From NCBI GenBank assembly GCA_036346225.1, contig JARFIW010000999.1, positions 4,385,001 through 4,449,000 on the forward strand: DNA of 64,000 bases. Direction: 5' to 3'. The notes beneath the pieces were generated by a model. That model did no database searches. It worked only from the letters and a program-made list of their open reading frames with translations, and had not been told where the DNA came from. The DNA is from Platerodrilus igneus (taxonomy: Eukaryota > Arthropoda > Insecta > Coleoptera > Lycidae). The position numbers and the translations under genes are program-made. Below are positions 46,381-58,139 of this stretch, in pieces (within the stretch, counting starts at the first letter, position 1; the number at the start of each line of letters is the position of its first letter).

Positions 46381-49297
46381 AATAGCGCTACTAAATTATT
46401 AATTTTTACAGGCACTTTTAGTAAAAGTTGATAAATCAAATGAAAAAAAAAACTATTCTTAAATCGTCATTTACCCACATCAAACTTGCAACCAAAATAC
46501 CAAAATATTCAATTAAAGACAGTGCGAGGATTAGTAAACACAGACAAAATCTTTCTATTGTTTTTTATTATTATCAAGCCATTCTTTTATTAAAAAAAAT
46601 GTATTTTGTTTTGTGCATTGCAGATTATTATTATTGCGGTGTCTACAACAATGGATGTTATATTTTAAACGATTGTTGATTTTTAACTCCGATAGCTTAG
46701 GACGATCTAGTGCAAGCATATCAGTTACAATGTTTTGCATTAGATAGGTTTCAATCAATTTCTTCTTTTCTAAACCCTTCACAAATACTTCTTCACCGGG
46801 TCGGATAATTTGCTTCAAATAAAGCGCTATATGATAACTTCATTCCAGCCGTTGTTTCTATAATCGTTAGGACTACATTTATTTAATTAAAATGTAAAAA
46901 AAATGAATAGTGAAATACTGAACGTGCGTGAAAAAGTTTACTTCGATAATGCAATTGTTAATATTGAAAAACATACTCATCAACCTTATGCTAACTCATC
47001 TTTAAACAATAACAAACTGGATTTTTTAAACAGAACGGTTACTACTACTTTTTTCTCTGCAATACATTTATGCTAATATAGTTAAACTCGGGTAGATTGA
47101 AAGGTATCCTATTTTAGATAAATCCAAAACGAAAAAAATGCGTACTTGTGAAGGTTTCAATCAATTTCTTATTTTCTAAACCCTTCACAAATACTTCTTC
47201 ACCGGGTCGGATAATTTGATTCAAATAAAGCGCTGAAAAATGTAAGTGCAGAGAAAATGTGTGTAGATGCTTTGAATTTGGTTTTCTTGAGACAGTATGA
47301 ATTTTAATTTTTTTTTCATTCGGCTGAGTTTTACGGAAAAACGCGTAAGCAAAAAACAACTGTAAAAGAAATAATTGCATAGCAAATTGCTTTGGATGCA
47401 AATTGTTAAAAAAAATCTCCTATATTTACGTTTTTATTCAAGACGATTTTCAAGCTTGAATCGTGCATGCTATCTAAAAAATTGCAGAGTTGCTTTCAGT
47501 ACACAACTATGACAAAAAATTCGCTATGCAGCATTTCCAATATTTACATACTGAAGGCAGCTCTGAGCAAAACCCATTACAAAAGGAATTTAGCATACAA
47601 CATCATTTTTTTTTCATTGAGTTGCGTTTTTATACGACCTTTGATTTATGATGTGTACAGAATATACATTATAATTACAGCGCTATTTTTTTATTATGAT
47701 TACATATGAAATATTTTAAATAAAAACAAAGCAAATTTTGAAAAAAATGTCTCAGATTAAACCGTCTTTGTTTAATAATTTTTACACACTCATGGTTTTA
47801 AAGAATTTCACACAAATTACCTATATATGCATGTAAATTGTAACTTTTCAGTAAAACTGAATGTGATTTTTTGTATCAAGGTTTATTTTATTATAAACAT
47901 GTGTTCAATTCTAACTTCTTTCTCTGCATTGCCCTAAGCGAATAAAAAGAAACGTTGTAAAAAATTAACTCATGCCTTAATCGACTAATACAGTAATATT
48001 GACGGAATTGATGTTACTTTCTGCAACGAAAACAATTTTAACACAGTACTCGCTGGTCGTATGTATCAGTGGTTGAGGTATTAAGAATTCTTTATCATCA
48101 CTTGGATTAAGAACAATTTTGTTTTGTTTAATAGTAAACACATCATGTTTTTGACTGATATAATTAAACATTACTGTTTCTGTACAGTCTGATATCGATT
48201 AAAAAATGTATAAACTCAAGTTCTTTCAGTGGTACTGAAAAAGTACGCAATTTTTTCAGAAAACGATGCAAATTTTAATTTTTCTAACAGGTCAGTTTAT
48301 TATTTAATATAAATACTTCACGTAGATTTTTACCAACAGTATAGAAAAAAGTCTATGATATCGATTAAAAAATGTATAAAGTCAAGTTCTTTCAGTTGTA
48401 CTGAAAAAAGTAAATATTTTAAAATGATTTCTAGGTAAAATTTAATTTTTTGTTTTGCAATTGACAACTTTAATTTTAAAATATGGTATATACGCGTGCA
48501 CAGTTTCGAAGCCAGGCCGGTCTTCCATTAATGCTGTCTAAGTGGATTTATTTATTATTCTGTTAATGTTAGCATTAAATTTCTCGCTTTTTATTTTTCC
48601 TGTGGATGTCAGCATTAAAAAAATTTATACATGACTGGCTTTATTAAATTTTCTATAGATTTCATATTTTTCTACAATTGCTATTTAGACAATACCTTAG
48701 CATTAAATTTTGCTTACATGAGTTGAATTTTCTGCTGTTCTTGTTGTTTAATATCTTTATATACTCAAGGTATGTATGTGTGATAATCGTTCAATCTTTA
48801 TTGTCAAGTTGTAGTTGTGTGTTCTATAAAACAAATCAAAAATGAAAACCTTTTTTTTTTTTAAAAAATTGTCCTTGTCAGGAAAGAATAATGATAGTGA
48901 TTGGGCTAAAATTATTGAGTAGTTTATAGTCAATCCAAATTAAGTACTGGTGAAAAAATCGTTGACGCCGTGAGCAGATCCACCAATTGCAACGTACGAC
49001 CTAATGACACCAATACAGAGTATGTATTTCGTTAGCTTAATATATAGATTTAATTTTTTTAATGCATTTACTTGATATATAATATTCATTTGAATCTTTT
49101 TTTTTAGTTAACACGAAGAAGAACAACCAGAAAACGACCGCGCGTCAAAGATGAAGAAGACAGTCCTCATAGAATTGATAATGCAATATTTTTTAACCGT
49201 TCAGAGTTGGAGTGAGTTAGAACTGTTCTTTTATATTTGGGAAACTTAAGTGAATTATAGTATGTTTATTCTAGAGTACATAACATTATATATATAT
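46381..49297 (-). other. Right-arm repeats and non-coding sequence
   Basis: Inverted counterpart of about 44,520-40,880. It has the small ORF's C-terminal half at 46,818-46,555 (open) and 47,240-47,160, and the eroded frame at 48,171-47,977. The left-arm tandem unit is present here once instead of twice. Confidence 0.55.
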
Positions 49298-51345
49298 TGC
49301 TGTGAAATGCTCCTTTGAATGCGGGAACTGGCTCCTTTCAACAAAAAAATTCTAGTCCCACCGATTGGGCATCATAAACTGCTGTGATCCTCTTTTCGCC
49401 TCGGCTGCTCACCTAATTTTATAAACCTCCTCATTCATAAAATTAAACAACACATTCCTACCACAAACATCAACGTTAACTCTATTTACATCAATATTCA
49501 GAATACATTAAATTTTCAAATTAAATTTCAGCATAAAATTCAGTTTTAAAAAGAATTTCAAGATTAATTTTATTATCATTTTAACGTGCATCCAGAATTA
49601 AAGTCCTTGTTGGATGCCTACTAATTAATATAACAATATAAGCAGACCGAGTCTGAGTATAAAGGAGCATCTACCACCCCTTTACGTTAATTAACCAGGT
49701 TCGTCTAATTGAGCTCAAAGACATACCCATATTTTCATCATAATTCAGAACATCAATACTAAATACCCTTTCTACTTAAACAAGCAAATTTCATCTTAAA
49801 ATTAAAATTTTATGGTTAGTACAATTTCACTAATGTCCATTTAAAGTAAATCAATTATAAAGTTATTCAACACACACAAAAATGTCAAACAAAATAGTAT
49901 AATTTACCTGAAGGTTACTATCCTCGTAGCTTCAATGTACATCGTCCCTTTAGTTAATCACACCATTCCAACAGGATTATATTTACGGCTTCTAATTCTC
50001 AACGCTTTTAAAATTTTCTCCATCACCATTTATTTAAAGTTGTTTCTGGGATTTCCGGAACTCATCTGTGTATATCTGACCCTTGTTTCGTGGATCCAGA
50101 CACGTATTTGAACCATTTAATTATTAACACCCCCGAAAAATAGCAAAGAAATTCATGCGTCTTTCACCAATATACGCCAAAACTGCCTACTTTTGTGTAT
50201 ACATTTGTCGTTGTAAATTTTGCTAATTGGTACAGTGATACTAAATTTTATTACCTTGTATCTAAGTGCACTGAAGTACATTCATGTTAGCACGTAAATA
50301 ACAAACTTATTTTGAATCACTAAAATATACGAGCAAAATTTTAAATTATTTTATCAAACTAAAATGCACTGTTTAACATCTTGAATCAAGTCGCGGATGT
50401 AAGAGCTTTTAACGCATCGAATAGTCAAAAGTCTAAGAGACCTTGTTTATATTCACCTTGGTATATATAGCAAAAAGTCTGTCTGTCGGTCTGTTCCCCA
50501 AAACGGGTAATTCTAAAGAATTTCTCATTCTATGTTCCCAGTCCGTCGCTCGCGCGTCGGTTTTTACGAAATTTTCACTCGCCCCATTTAAATCTCAGAA
50601 ATTCTCACACGGTACGAAAACATGTCCGAGAAAAACTAATTAATTTTGTACAGAAATTGTTGTTTCTACCTCTGATATTTGCATCCTATTTTCAACCAAT
50701 TGTGACCCTCGTGACGTTGCTTAAATCACGCCTTTTACTATATGTGTCTTTGCTTGACGCATTTTCTCTTTCCTTTTCTAACCTGTTCGTATTGGTGCAA
50801 ATTGATATTCTTTATTATCGATTATATTTTAGTCCATGTGGACTATCTGGGTTTAATAACCCCGTATCGCACATTCTCGTGAATATTAAGCCCCGGTTTC
50901 TCCAAGATTCTTTGAAACCATTTGTTATCTACACAATTTTCGCCGTACGTGATATTTAAACTACGCAGGTGTTCAAAATAATATTAATTCTCAGAGCTTT
51001 TTAAATAAACCCTGTTTTGTATTTCGTGCTAAAGCATCTGACCGTTTCCAATATCCTTAGAATCGACATGTTTATCTAAACAAATTAAACTGAAATTGCC
51101 TTTTAAAATACGCAGGTGTGTTCAAACATCCTACTTCTAACTAACACTTCTAGGATTTGCTTTTTATTGGGTTTTTACAAGTTTCTATAGATATTATCTG
51201 TTACTAACGATTCAATTAACTTCAATTAAAATTGACTTCTATCCTTTCATTTTTAGCGAATACAAGTTAAATATTAATTATTATGTGTAACGGTGATTAA
51301 AATTATTTGATGTGATTATTTCATTTTCTACCCTGGTCTAAATAT
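49298..51345 (-). mobile_element. LTR of family B inserted in the right arm
   Basis: From 49,380 (TGCTGTG, the U5 end on the minus strand) to about 51,345 it aligns with 32,555-34,512, keeping the CCTCGGCT(A/G)CTCACCTA, CACATTCCTACCACAAACAT and CTACCCTGGTCTAAAT landmarks. A degenerate primer site (minus strand TGATGCCCAATCGGTGGGAC) stands at 49,374, so about 80 bp of internal region came along. It lies in a TA tract that is uninterrupted in the left arm. Confidence 0.7.
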
Positions 51346-51348
51346 GAG

Positions 51349-51396
<48 letters not shown>

Positions 51397-51777
51397 TTTA
51401 TAAATTACAATAAAGAAAAATACATTGTGTGTTTCATTTCACATTACTCCCGATTTAATAACTACGTAATCTCAGTTTACAGAACGGTGTAAAGCAATTT
51501 TTGACTTTTAATCTGAGTGCATATTTCGAATAGATGCTCTCATTTTTTTGCGATTAAAGTTAGAAATGCATTTCAAATAGATGCTTTCATATTTTTTTTG
51601 TAATTGAAATTAGAAATGCATGTGATCTAAAATTGCAGAGTTGCCTTCAGTACGTAAATATGGAAATGCAAATGCTGAAGAAGCATTAGACTAGACTATC
51701 GTTGACAAGAAAAAAGCTGTCTGACATGGGTTGAATTTTCTGCTGTCCTTATTGTTTAATATCTTTATATATATATA
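51346..51777 (-). other. Right-arm sequence between LTR and mariner
   Basis: TA microsatellite, then the inverted counterpart of 40,830-40,455 in the left arm. No coding sequence. Confidence 0.6.
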
Positions 51778-53897
51778 CAGGGTGTCCACATTTTAATTGC
51801 ACACTATAGGAATATCCTGAACTATAAGAGATACAGTGGTGGTTAAATTAGACAAAAGTTACCTACTTATGAGGGTATTTTATAGCTGATCTTGAACTAC
51901 AAATGTTATCCATAGATTGCTAGATATTGGCTAAAATACAAATTTTGCGATTTTCAACTTTTCTTAATAACTTCGTTGTTATTATAGTTAGAAGAATGAA
52001 ATTTGGTATGGTAACATAAGACATAATTTTGCATTTAATGACGATTTACAAAATGTTCTAGATCTATTACATTTTTTGTCGCGATAGTCAACTTTTTTTT
52101 TTGTAATGGCCGCCATATTGGATTTTTACATCAGCGTATAGAAAAAAAATTTACAATTTCAACAATGTAAACACTTATTATTAATTTTGTAAAATAACAT
52201 TATTAAGACACAAAAACGGTTTTTGTAAAAAAGATACAGTGTGTTGCTGTCAAATACAATTAATTCTAAACTGTTCCATTGTTTGTAATAATCAGTTTTG
52301 TTGTTAATAGTTTTAAATTAAAATTTGGTTAAAATATGGTGCGGTACTCGATAAACGAAAAAAAAGACATGTATGACTTGTATATCAAAAGCTGCAGAAA
52401 TTCTGCAGAAGCTGCCCGCAAGTATCATAATCTGTACCCTGAACCAAGCCAACCAAATCGTACATTGTTTTATAGAATACGTAAAAACATGTCCGACTGC
52501 GGTTCTACTAACAAATCAAGAGGTAAATATCTTAAAAAGGTAGAAACGAATGCCGACACTAATGTATTAGCACATTTACATGTTAACCCTACTGGATCGT
52601 GCAGATCTTTTGCACGTGACTGCAATGTCTCCAAAAGTACAGTAAATAATATTATTAAGAGGCATAAATACCATGACTACAAATACTTGCCAGTACAAAA
52701 ACTCCATATAGGAGATTCGGAAAGAAGATTAGCATTTTGTGAGTGGCTTATTACTCAATTAGACAATGATCCACAGTTTGCGAATAAAATTCTGTGGACC
52801 GACAAATCTACATTTTCAAATTGTGGAATGTTTAATTGTAGAAATAAGCACTGCTATTCTACAGAAAATCCACATTTGTTGCAGGAAGTAAAGAATCAAG
52901 TTCGGTTTTCTGTGAATTTTTGGTGTGGAATCTTCGATGGTCAAATAATAGGCCCTTATTTCATGCACGGGAATTTAGACGGAGAGAAATATTTAGATTT
53001 TTTAATTAATGCTCTTGAAGAATTTTTAGACGAACTACTGTTAGAAGCAATTAGAAATTTATGCTGGTTTCTACATGATGGCGCACCACCTCATAATTTC
53101 AGGTTAGTAACGCAGTATTTAAATGAGCGATTTTCTCAAAGTTGGATCGGAAAGAATGGGGGTATTTCGTGGCCATCCCGTTTGCCTGGTATGAACCCGC
53201 TGGATTTTTTCTATGGGGAGATGTAAAAAATAAAGTTTATGATACTCCGTCTAATAGTGTCTAACACTTGCAGCAAAAAATAAGAAGTGCGTTAGAATCG
53301 GTTAATCAAGATTCCATATCAAATGCTATTGCGCAGATGAATAAAAGTGTTCGCTTGTGTCTGGAACAGCATGGTGAACATTTTGAACATTTACTGTAAC
53401 TTTAAGTTGTGGTGTTTAACTTTCCATTATTATTTATAGGTTAGATCTTTTACAAAAACTGTTTTTGTGTCTTAATCATGTTATTTTAAAAAATTAATGA
53501 TAAGTGTTTTACATTGTTGAAATTGTAAATTTTTTTTCTATACGTTAATGTAAAAATCCAATATGGCGGCCATAACAAAAAAAAAGTTGACTATCGCGAC
53601 AAAAAATGTAATAGATCTAGAACATTTTGTAAATCGTCATTAAATGCAAAATTATGTCTTATGTTACCATACCAAATTTCATTCTTCTAACTATAATAAC
53701 AACTAAGTTATTAAAAAAAGTTGAAAATTGCAAAATTTGTATTTTAGCCAATATCTAGCAATCTATGGATAACATTTGTAGTTCAAGATCAGCTATAAAA
53801 TACCCTCATAAGTAGGTAACTTTTGTCTAATTTAACCACCACTGTATCTCTTATAGTTCAGGATATTCCTATAGTGTGCAATTAAAATGTGGACACC

Positions 53898-53900
<3 letters not shown>
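51778..53900 (+). mobile_element. DD41D mariner-like element, nearly intact, ~460-bp TIRs
   Basis: CAGGGTGTCCAC and its complement form the ends, flanked by TA. Inverted repeats of about 460 bp (51,778-52,240 and 53,445-53,900) enclose one transposase frame. It sits in the right arm of the palindrome at a TA that is single and empty in the left arm (about 40,455). Confidence 0.9.
52336..53399 (+). pseudogene. DD41D mariner-like transposase with two lesions
   Basis: It begins MVRYSINEKKDMYDLYIKSC, with helix-turn-helix segments (SAEAARKYHNLYP; CRSFARDCNVSKSTVNNIIK). The catalytic part has ILWTDKSTF (first Asp; Lys replaces the usual Glu after it), FLHDGAPPHNFRLVTQYL (second Asp) and MNPLDFF (third, 41 residues on). 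One base is missing in the T-run at 53,205-53,211, and a TAA stands at 53,262. Beyond these the frame continues through LESVNQDSISNAIAQMN to EHFEHLL and a stop at 53,399. Only two changes separate it from an open frame, so it is the youngest transposon here. Confidence 0.85.
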
Positions 53901-53945
<45 letters not shown>

Positions 53946-54613
53946 TCAAGATATGTGTGTGATAATCGCTCAATCTTTATTGTCAAGTTGTAGTTGTGTT
54001 CTATAGAACAAATAAAAAAAAAAATGAAAACTTTTGTTAAAATTACTCTTGTCAGGAAAGAATAATGATAGTGGATTTTTTTTAAAGTTGGAGCATTTCA
54101 TAAATTTTCACGTTTATATAGTTCTTGTAGATAAACTGAGTTCGCGATTTAAATAACTACGACTTGTTATTCTTTAAAAGCAAGAATGAGAAAATTGGTG
54201 CAGTCAGTCTGCCTATCTGTTTGTCTGGCTTTGGCAAATTTTTCGAGATATCTGTACAATTTGTTAAATGTTGTAAAAACCAGTAAAGAGCTATTGCGTT
54301 GATCAATTATAATTGCTTTCAGGGTTGAGAGTCCCATTCGTGCTGTCTGAGTTTAATTGTTTTTTCTGCAGACATCAGCATTAAAGATTTCTTACTGACT
54401 ACAATAATAATACATACACAATCTTTTCTATTTGTTTTTATTATTATCAAACCATTCTTTTAATAACAAAGTATTTTGTTTTCGCAATAGATAGGTTTCC
54501 ATCCATTTCTTCTTTTCTATACCCTTCACACATACTTCTTCACCGAGTCGGATAATTTGCTTCGGCTAACATTGTAAAATTATATTAAAATAAATAATAC
54601 AGACACAATCTTT
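53901..54613 (-). other. Right-arm sequence outside the mariner
   Basis: TA microsatellite (to about 53,943), then the inverted counterpart of 40,460-39,790, including a degenerate copy of the small ORF's C terminus at 54,570-54,480. Confidence 0.55.
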
Positions 54614-55114
54614 CTATTGTTTTTTATTATTATCAAGCCATTCTTTTAATAACAAGGTATTTTGTTTTGCACATTGCAGATTATTATTGCTGTGTCTACA
54701 ACAATGGATGTTATATTTTAAACGGTTGTTGATTTTTAACTCCGATATCTTAGGACAACCTAGTGCAAGCATATCAGTTACAACGTTTTGCATTAGATAG
54801 GTTTCAATCAATTTCTTCTTTTCTAGACCCTTCACAAATACTTCTTCACCGGGTAGGATAATTTGCTTCAAATAAAGCGCTATATATGATAAACCCATTC
54901 CAGCCGTTGAAGATTCATCCCAAGAAAGACCATGAATATTCTTTGTCACCCAGTCGTTATGTTTTATATGATCTTGACTCAAACAACTGGACTGCATTGG
55001 CAGTTTAAAAATTTGATGCCAAACAACACCTTTCAACAAGTCCAAAACCGCAATTTCTTTACACACAAACTCGTTTTTCTTGTATTTAAATCCCTGAATA
55101 TCAATTATATACAT
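54614..55114 (-). CDS. Conserved small protein of unknown function, right-arm copy (166 aa)
   Basis: This frame encodes the same 166 residues as the plus-strand copy at 39,288-39,788, with no difference in the predicted protein. Identity over the whole frame on opposite arms means the arms were made recently, are kept alike by gene conversion, or are under selection. It starts at the same ATG relative to the arm and ends LLKEWLDNNKKQ. Whether it is expressed cannot be told. Confidence 0.6.
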   Translation of the reverse strand: MYIIDIQGFKYKKNEFVCKEIAVLDLLKGVVWHQIFKLPMQSSCLSQDHIKHNDWVTKNIHGLSWDESSTAGMGLSYIALYLKQIILPGEEVFVKGLEKKKLIETYLMQNVVTDMLALGCPKISELKINNRLKYNIHCCRHSNNNLQCAKQNTLLLKEWLDNNKKQ

Positions 55115-55369
55115 GTTTGTATGTAAATATATGCAGTAAACTTCGACTAATTAAATTAATATTAGGAGCAATCTCCTTATATAGCAGATTACCACCATCT
55201 GCGTACTTTGCCAACCCACTTTTCAACCTATCACAAGAGTGAACACATTTTGAATTGAAACCGGCCCATATGTATTTGCAGCCTCTAAACATAAATCAGA
55301 ATCCACTTTAATTAAAACACAATTGACTTGAATGCGATATTTTTGCATCTGTCATACTGTCTCGCTAGA

Positions 55370-55582
55370 AAACCAAATTCAAAACAGCTACACACATTTT
55401 CTCTGCACTTACATTTTTCAACATACGTGTGTTTTGAAATATCTTTCATTGAAAGTAATATAAAGCCGATCCTAATTCAAAACGTGCCCACAAGTATTTT
55501 ACATTGAAAGTATATAAGAATTCATGTTTTCACAACTATTTTACATTCAAATGTTTTCACAACTATTTTACATTGAAATTAT
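55370..55582. repeat. Subterminal iterated motif, right arm
   Basis: CCGATCCTAATTCAAAACG at about 55,467 and a variant near 55,585, with CTTACATTTTTCAACATACG between them and the ORF. Fewer copies than in the left arm. Confidence 0.6.
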
Positions 55583-55662
55583 AGGTGATCCTAATTCAAA
55601 ACGTGACAGACGTATTTTACACATGGAAAATACGTCTGTCGCGTTTTGAATTAGGACCGGCC
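55583..55662. repeat. Right terminal hairpin
   Basis: Arms 55,583-55,618 and 55,627-55,662 pair around an 8-bp loop, mirroring the left end. The outer arm is the exact complement of the left outer arm. Confidence 0.78.
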
Positions 55663-55675
55663 TTATTTACCTACT

Positions 55676-56119
55676 TCTCAAGCTTCTTCTGGTTTGATTA
55701 AAAAGCTAGACGAGAGGAAGAATCTAGCGTTTATACCGTTTGCAGCACGGCAACTACTTAACAAACTGAAAGTAGACGAACAAAATGACGAAGCTACATT
55801 CTATGAAAATGGATGAGCTTTTTGATGAGAGGGTATTACTGTCCCAAGTACTTGATGCACTCATTCCTTAGTGGAACAATCTATCGGACGGGGAAAAACC
55901 ATTAACTGTAGAAAAGTGGACTCTGTATTCAATGTACTGAAGAAAAGCAATGTTTCATCCATGAACATGGCCAAAGTAGTGGAATTCGCAATGCGCCTAC
56001 CAGGAACATCGGTTCCTGCAGAACGAGTCTTTTCAATAATGGGAAATATTTGGTTGGCAGAACGAGGACGGCTGTCTATTTCAGTTGTCAGGGCACTTTT
56101 AAATGTTAAAGTGAATTGA
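55676..56119 (+). pseudogene. hAT transposase, C-terminal dimerisation part
   Basis: After the second TCTCAA copy the frame reads ASSGLIKKLDERKNLAFIPF, in phase with the 38,520 end. It stops at about 55,815, then continues with MNMAKVVEFAMRLPGTSVPA and ERVFSIMGNIW, the hAT C-terminal dimerisation motif, ending LNVKVN. Together with 37,374-38,520 it makes one transposase. Confidence 0.8.
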
Positions 56120-56276
56120 AAGCTTTGATGTTCCGATTTCTATGACAAGATAAGAAATGATAAGTTGTTTCTTGCTCAGGTTTTATCTTCTAAGAAATAT
56201 AAATCTACATGTACTAATAAATCATGTAAATATTAATAAGACATGGTTGCAGTAATATAATTATGCTTTCATTGTA

Positions 56277-56756
56277 TAGTCGAAAACAGGAAAGAATGAA
56301 TGCACGTCATCAACCTTATTTGTATGCATCAAGATTAATCAATTGACTGTTTAATAAAGGTTTCAAGAAATATTCCCATTGGAAATCGAAAATAATATAA
56401 TGAAAACAACAAAATATAAAAGCAAACCCAAATATAAAGTCGCGGTTATAAGTTATGGTTATGTTAGGTATGTTGTATTAAAAATGACATGTGTTAAAAA
56501 CCGCACAAATCATCTTAAAGGCTTCATTAATATAAGTGTAATATAGTTAGGACATGCCACAGTTTACTGTTCCCATTCTTTACGTATCATAAACTCCACA
56601 GCGCAAGTCGTTACTAAGCTACTTTGCTCGAAACACGTACTACTTGTATTCTTTCTTTCTCTTACATGTTAAATACGCCCATTGTATATGCGGAAGTATA
56701 TCTTGGATCGAATCAGAAATTAATGGCATGCATTCATTCTTTCCTGATTTCGACTA
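56277..56756. mobile_element. 480-bp MITE inside the hAT 3' region
   Basis: TAGTCGAAAACAGGAAAGAA at 56,277 and its near-complement ending at 56,756 form inverted repeats of about 30 bp, flanked by TA on both sides. No coding sequence. It lies between the hAT stop codon and its right end, so it inserted into the hAT. Confidence 0.65.
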
Positions 56757-56863
56757 TATCTATATATTCCTTAGTTTTTTTTTAGGTCTTTATCTCCCAC
56801 ACCCATCCGTTTAAATACAGTGTCCGGGGTTGACTGAAAATTTCTGGTAATCCTAGTTATACG

Positions 56864-57985
56864 GAATAATCTAGATAGTGTATAAGATTGCACGCCTATG
56901 TAAAATGGTCGCTGGGCTTTTACGTGAAGTGGGGGTTGGCCAGTGTAAGCTATCTGAAACAGGACAGTCGGGTTCGAGGGAGTGAGAAGCTGAGATCGTA
57001 TTAGACGTGGCGGTGATGGTTTAATGGTTATAAACCCGCAATTTAAGGGTTCTTATCTTGTAAATTTAATGAGTGAGTAGTAGCGTAGTGATACAATTGC
57101 TATGTGGAATCTCAGGGCATTTTACCTGTCAACGATATCGGGTGTCCGTAAATATATGTAGCCTGCAGTATAAAGTGAAATTGATACAAGTCACCCCGGG
57201 AATAGTAAGAAATCTGTTGGTTGTTTACGTGACATTCTTCGTAACATTATAACGGACTCAAGATTATGTGAAAGCAGGTAGAAGATACACAATTGCGATA
57301 AACTCCGCTGACAAACACGTTGCTTGAACCGGTCTTTTTACTTTGTGGGTGGGTCGCTTTTCAATGCGTACGTGTCCAATTTAGGAATTATTACCTAAAC
57401 CTTGGTACTTAATTAGTATGTTAAATTTTGATGTTCTTAGGTATAGGTTGGATTGCTCAACATTTGAAATCTTATAGTTCTTATGTTGACCAGTTATCAC
57501 GCAATTTGTAGCGGTAATTTAATATAGGTTATACATTTATTTTCAGTGTGCTAGAGTGTCAGAATGGTTGATTTAAATTACGTTTATTTGTATACGATCT
57601 GCATTTATATATAGATATTATCCTCATTAAAATTATTAATTTGGTCTAACCAGATCTTACGTGTTTTCTTTCATTATAAACCAATTGAGTAGGTATTGCT
57701 GCGAGTCAAATCCCACGCCCTGTAAGAGATATTAGTCGCCGTATTTTGCGGACTTGCTCAAGTTCAGCAATCAATTACAACTGATCCTAATCAACTGTGG
57801 TCATTTATACAAAAAAAGGCCGTGCTCCCAGTTGTATACCGGTCAAAATGTAGTATGATACTAATAACCAATCGTTCAATCGCCTGAAGCCATACTCAAT
57901 GCTTTTAGTACATACTTTAAGAATGCACTAGAAACGGCTTGTAGAGTCTTCGGGACTACTTTAAACGCCATATACCCATTACCCC
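56864..57985 (+). other. Unassigned sequence right of the hAT, no gene seen
   Basis: Mixed sequence, somewhat less AT-rich than the elements to its left, without recognisable coding motifs. It may be host intergenic DNA. Confidence 0.3.
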
Positions 57986-57989
57986 GGAG

Positions 57990-58130
57990 ATTCCTTGAAT
58001 AGGCCAGTTGAGTAAGCTGAGCGAGTTGAACGAGTTTAGCGCGTTGAGCGAATTGAGCGAGTTCAGTGAGTTGAGCGAGCTGAGTGATTTGAGTGGCTTG
58101 AGTGACTTGAGTGACTTGAGATATCATAAA
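57990..58130 (+). repeat. 9-bp repeat (GAGTTGAGC / GAGTGACTT)
   Basis: About fifteen degenerate 9-10 bp units with the core GAG(C/T)(G/T/C)A(G/C) run directly into the 57-bp minisatellite. On the minus strand they encode a Gln/Thr/Ala/Leu-rich frame that is a by-product of the 9-bp period. Confidence 0.6.
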
Positions 58131-58139
58131 AGCGACTTT

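Larger units (their letters stand above)
38521..55675. mobile_element. 17,155-bp palindromic Polinton/Maverick-like element
   Basis: It starts AGTAGGTAAATAAGGCCGG and ends with the exact complement. TCTCAA stands directly outside both ends (38,515-38,520 and 55,676-55,681) and occurs once in the reconstructed hAT frame: a clean 6-bp target duplication. AG...CT ends plus a 6-bp duplication are the Polinton/Maverick signature. The two halves are inverted copies of each other over about 6 kb each. Both carry the start of a polymerase-B-type ORF and a small conserved ORF. No integrase, ATPase, protease or capsid gene is visible, so this copy is non-autonomous. The class assignment rests on the ends and the polymerase fragment. 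Confidence 0.68.
37093..56855 (+). mobile_element. hAT element interrupted by a 17-kb insertion
   Basis: Ends are TAGCATTACCATACGTCC (37,093) and, inverted, TAGGATTACCAGAAA (56,855). They are flanked by GTTATAAG and GTTATACG, an 8-bp target duplication with one mismatch, as expected for hAT. Both ends hold the CCCCGGACA subterminal motif. Without the insertion at 38,521-55,675 the element is about 2.6 kb. Confidence 0.82.

Noticed and set aside
32168..53943. TA microsatellites as possible CRISPR-like or origin repeats
   Set aside because: They are plain (TA)n tracts that serve as mariner and LTR insertion sites.
57000..57080. tRNA-like stretch around GGTTTAATGGTTATAAACCC
   Set aside because: No cloverleaf or B box could be drawn.
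57876..58127. Gln/Thr/Ala/Leu repeat frame on the minus strand
   Set aside because: It is the translation of a 9-bp DNA repeat, with no conservation of start or codon pattern.
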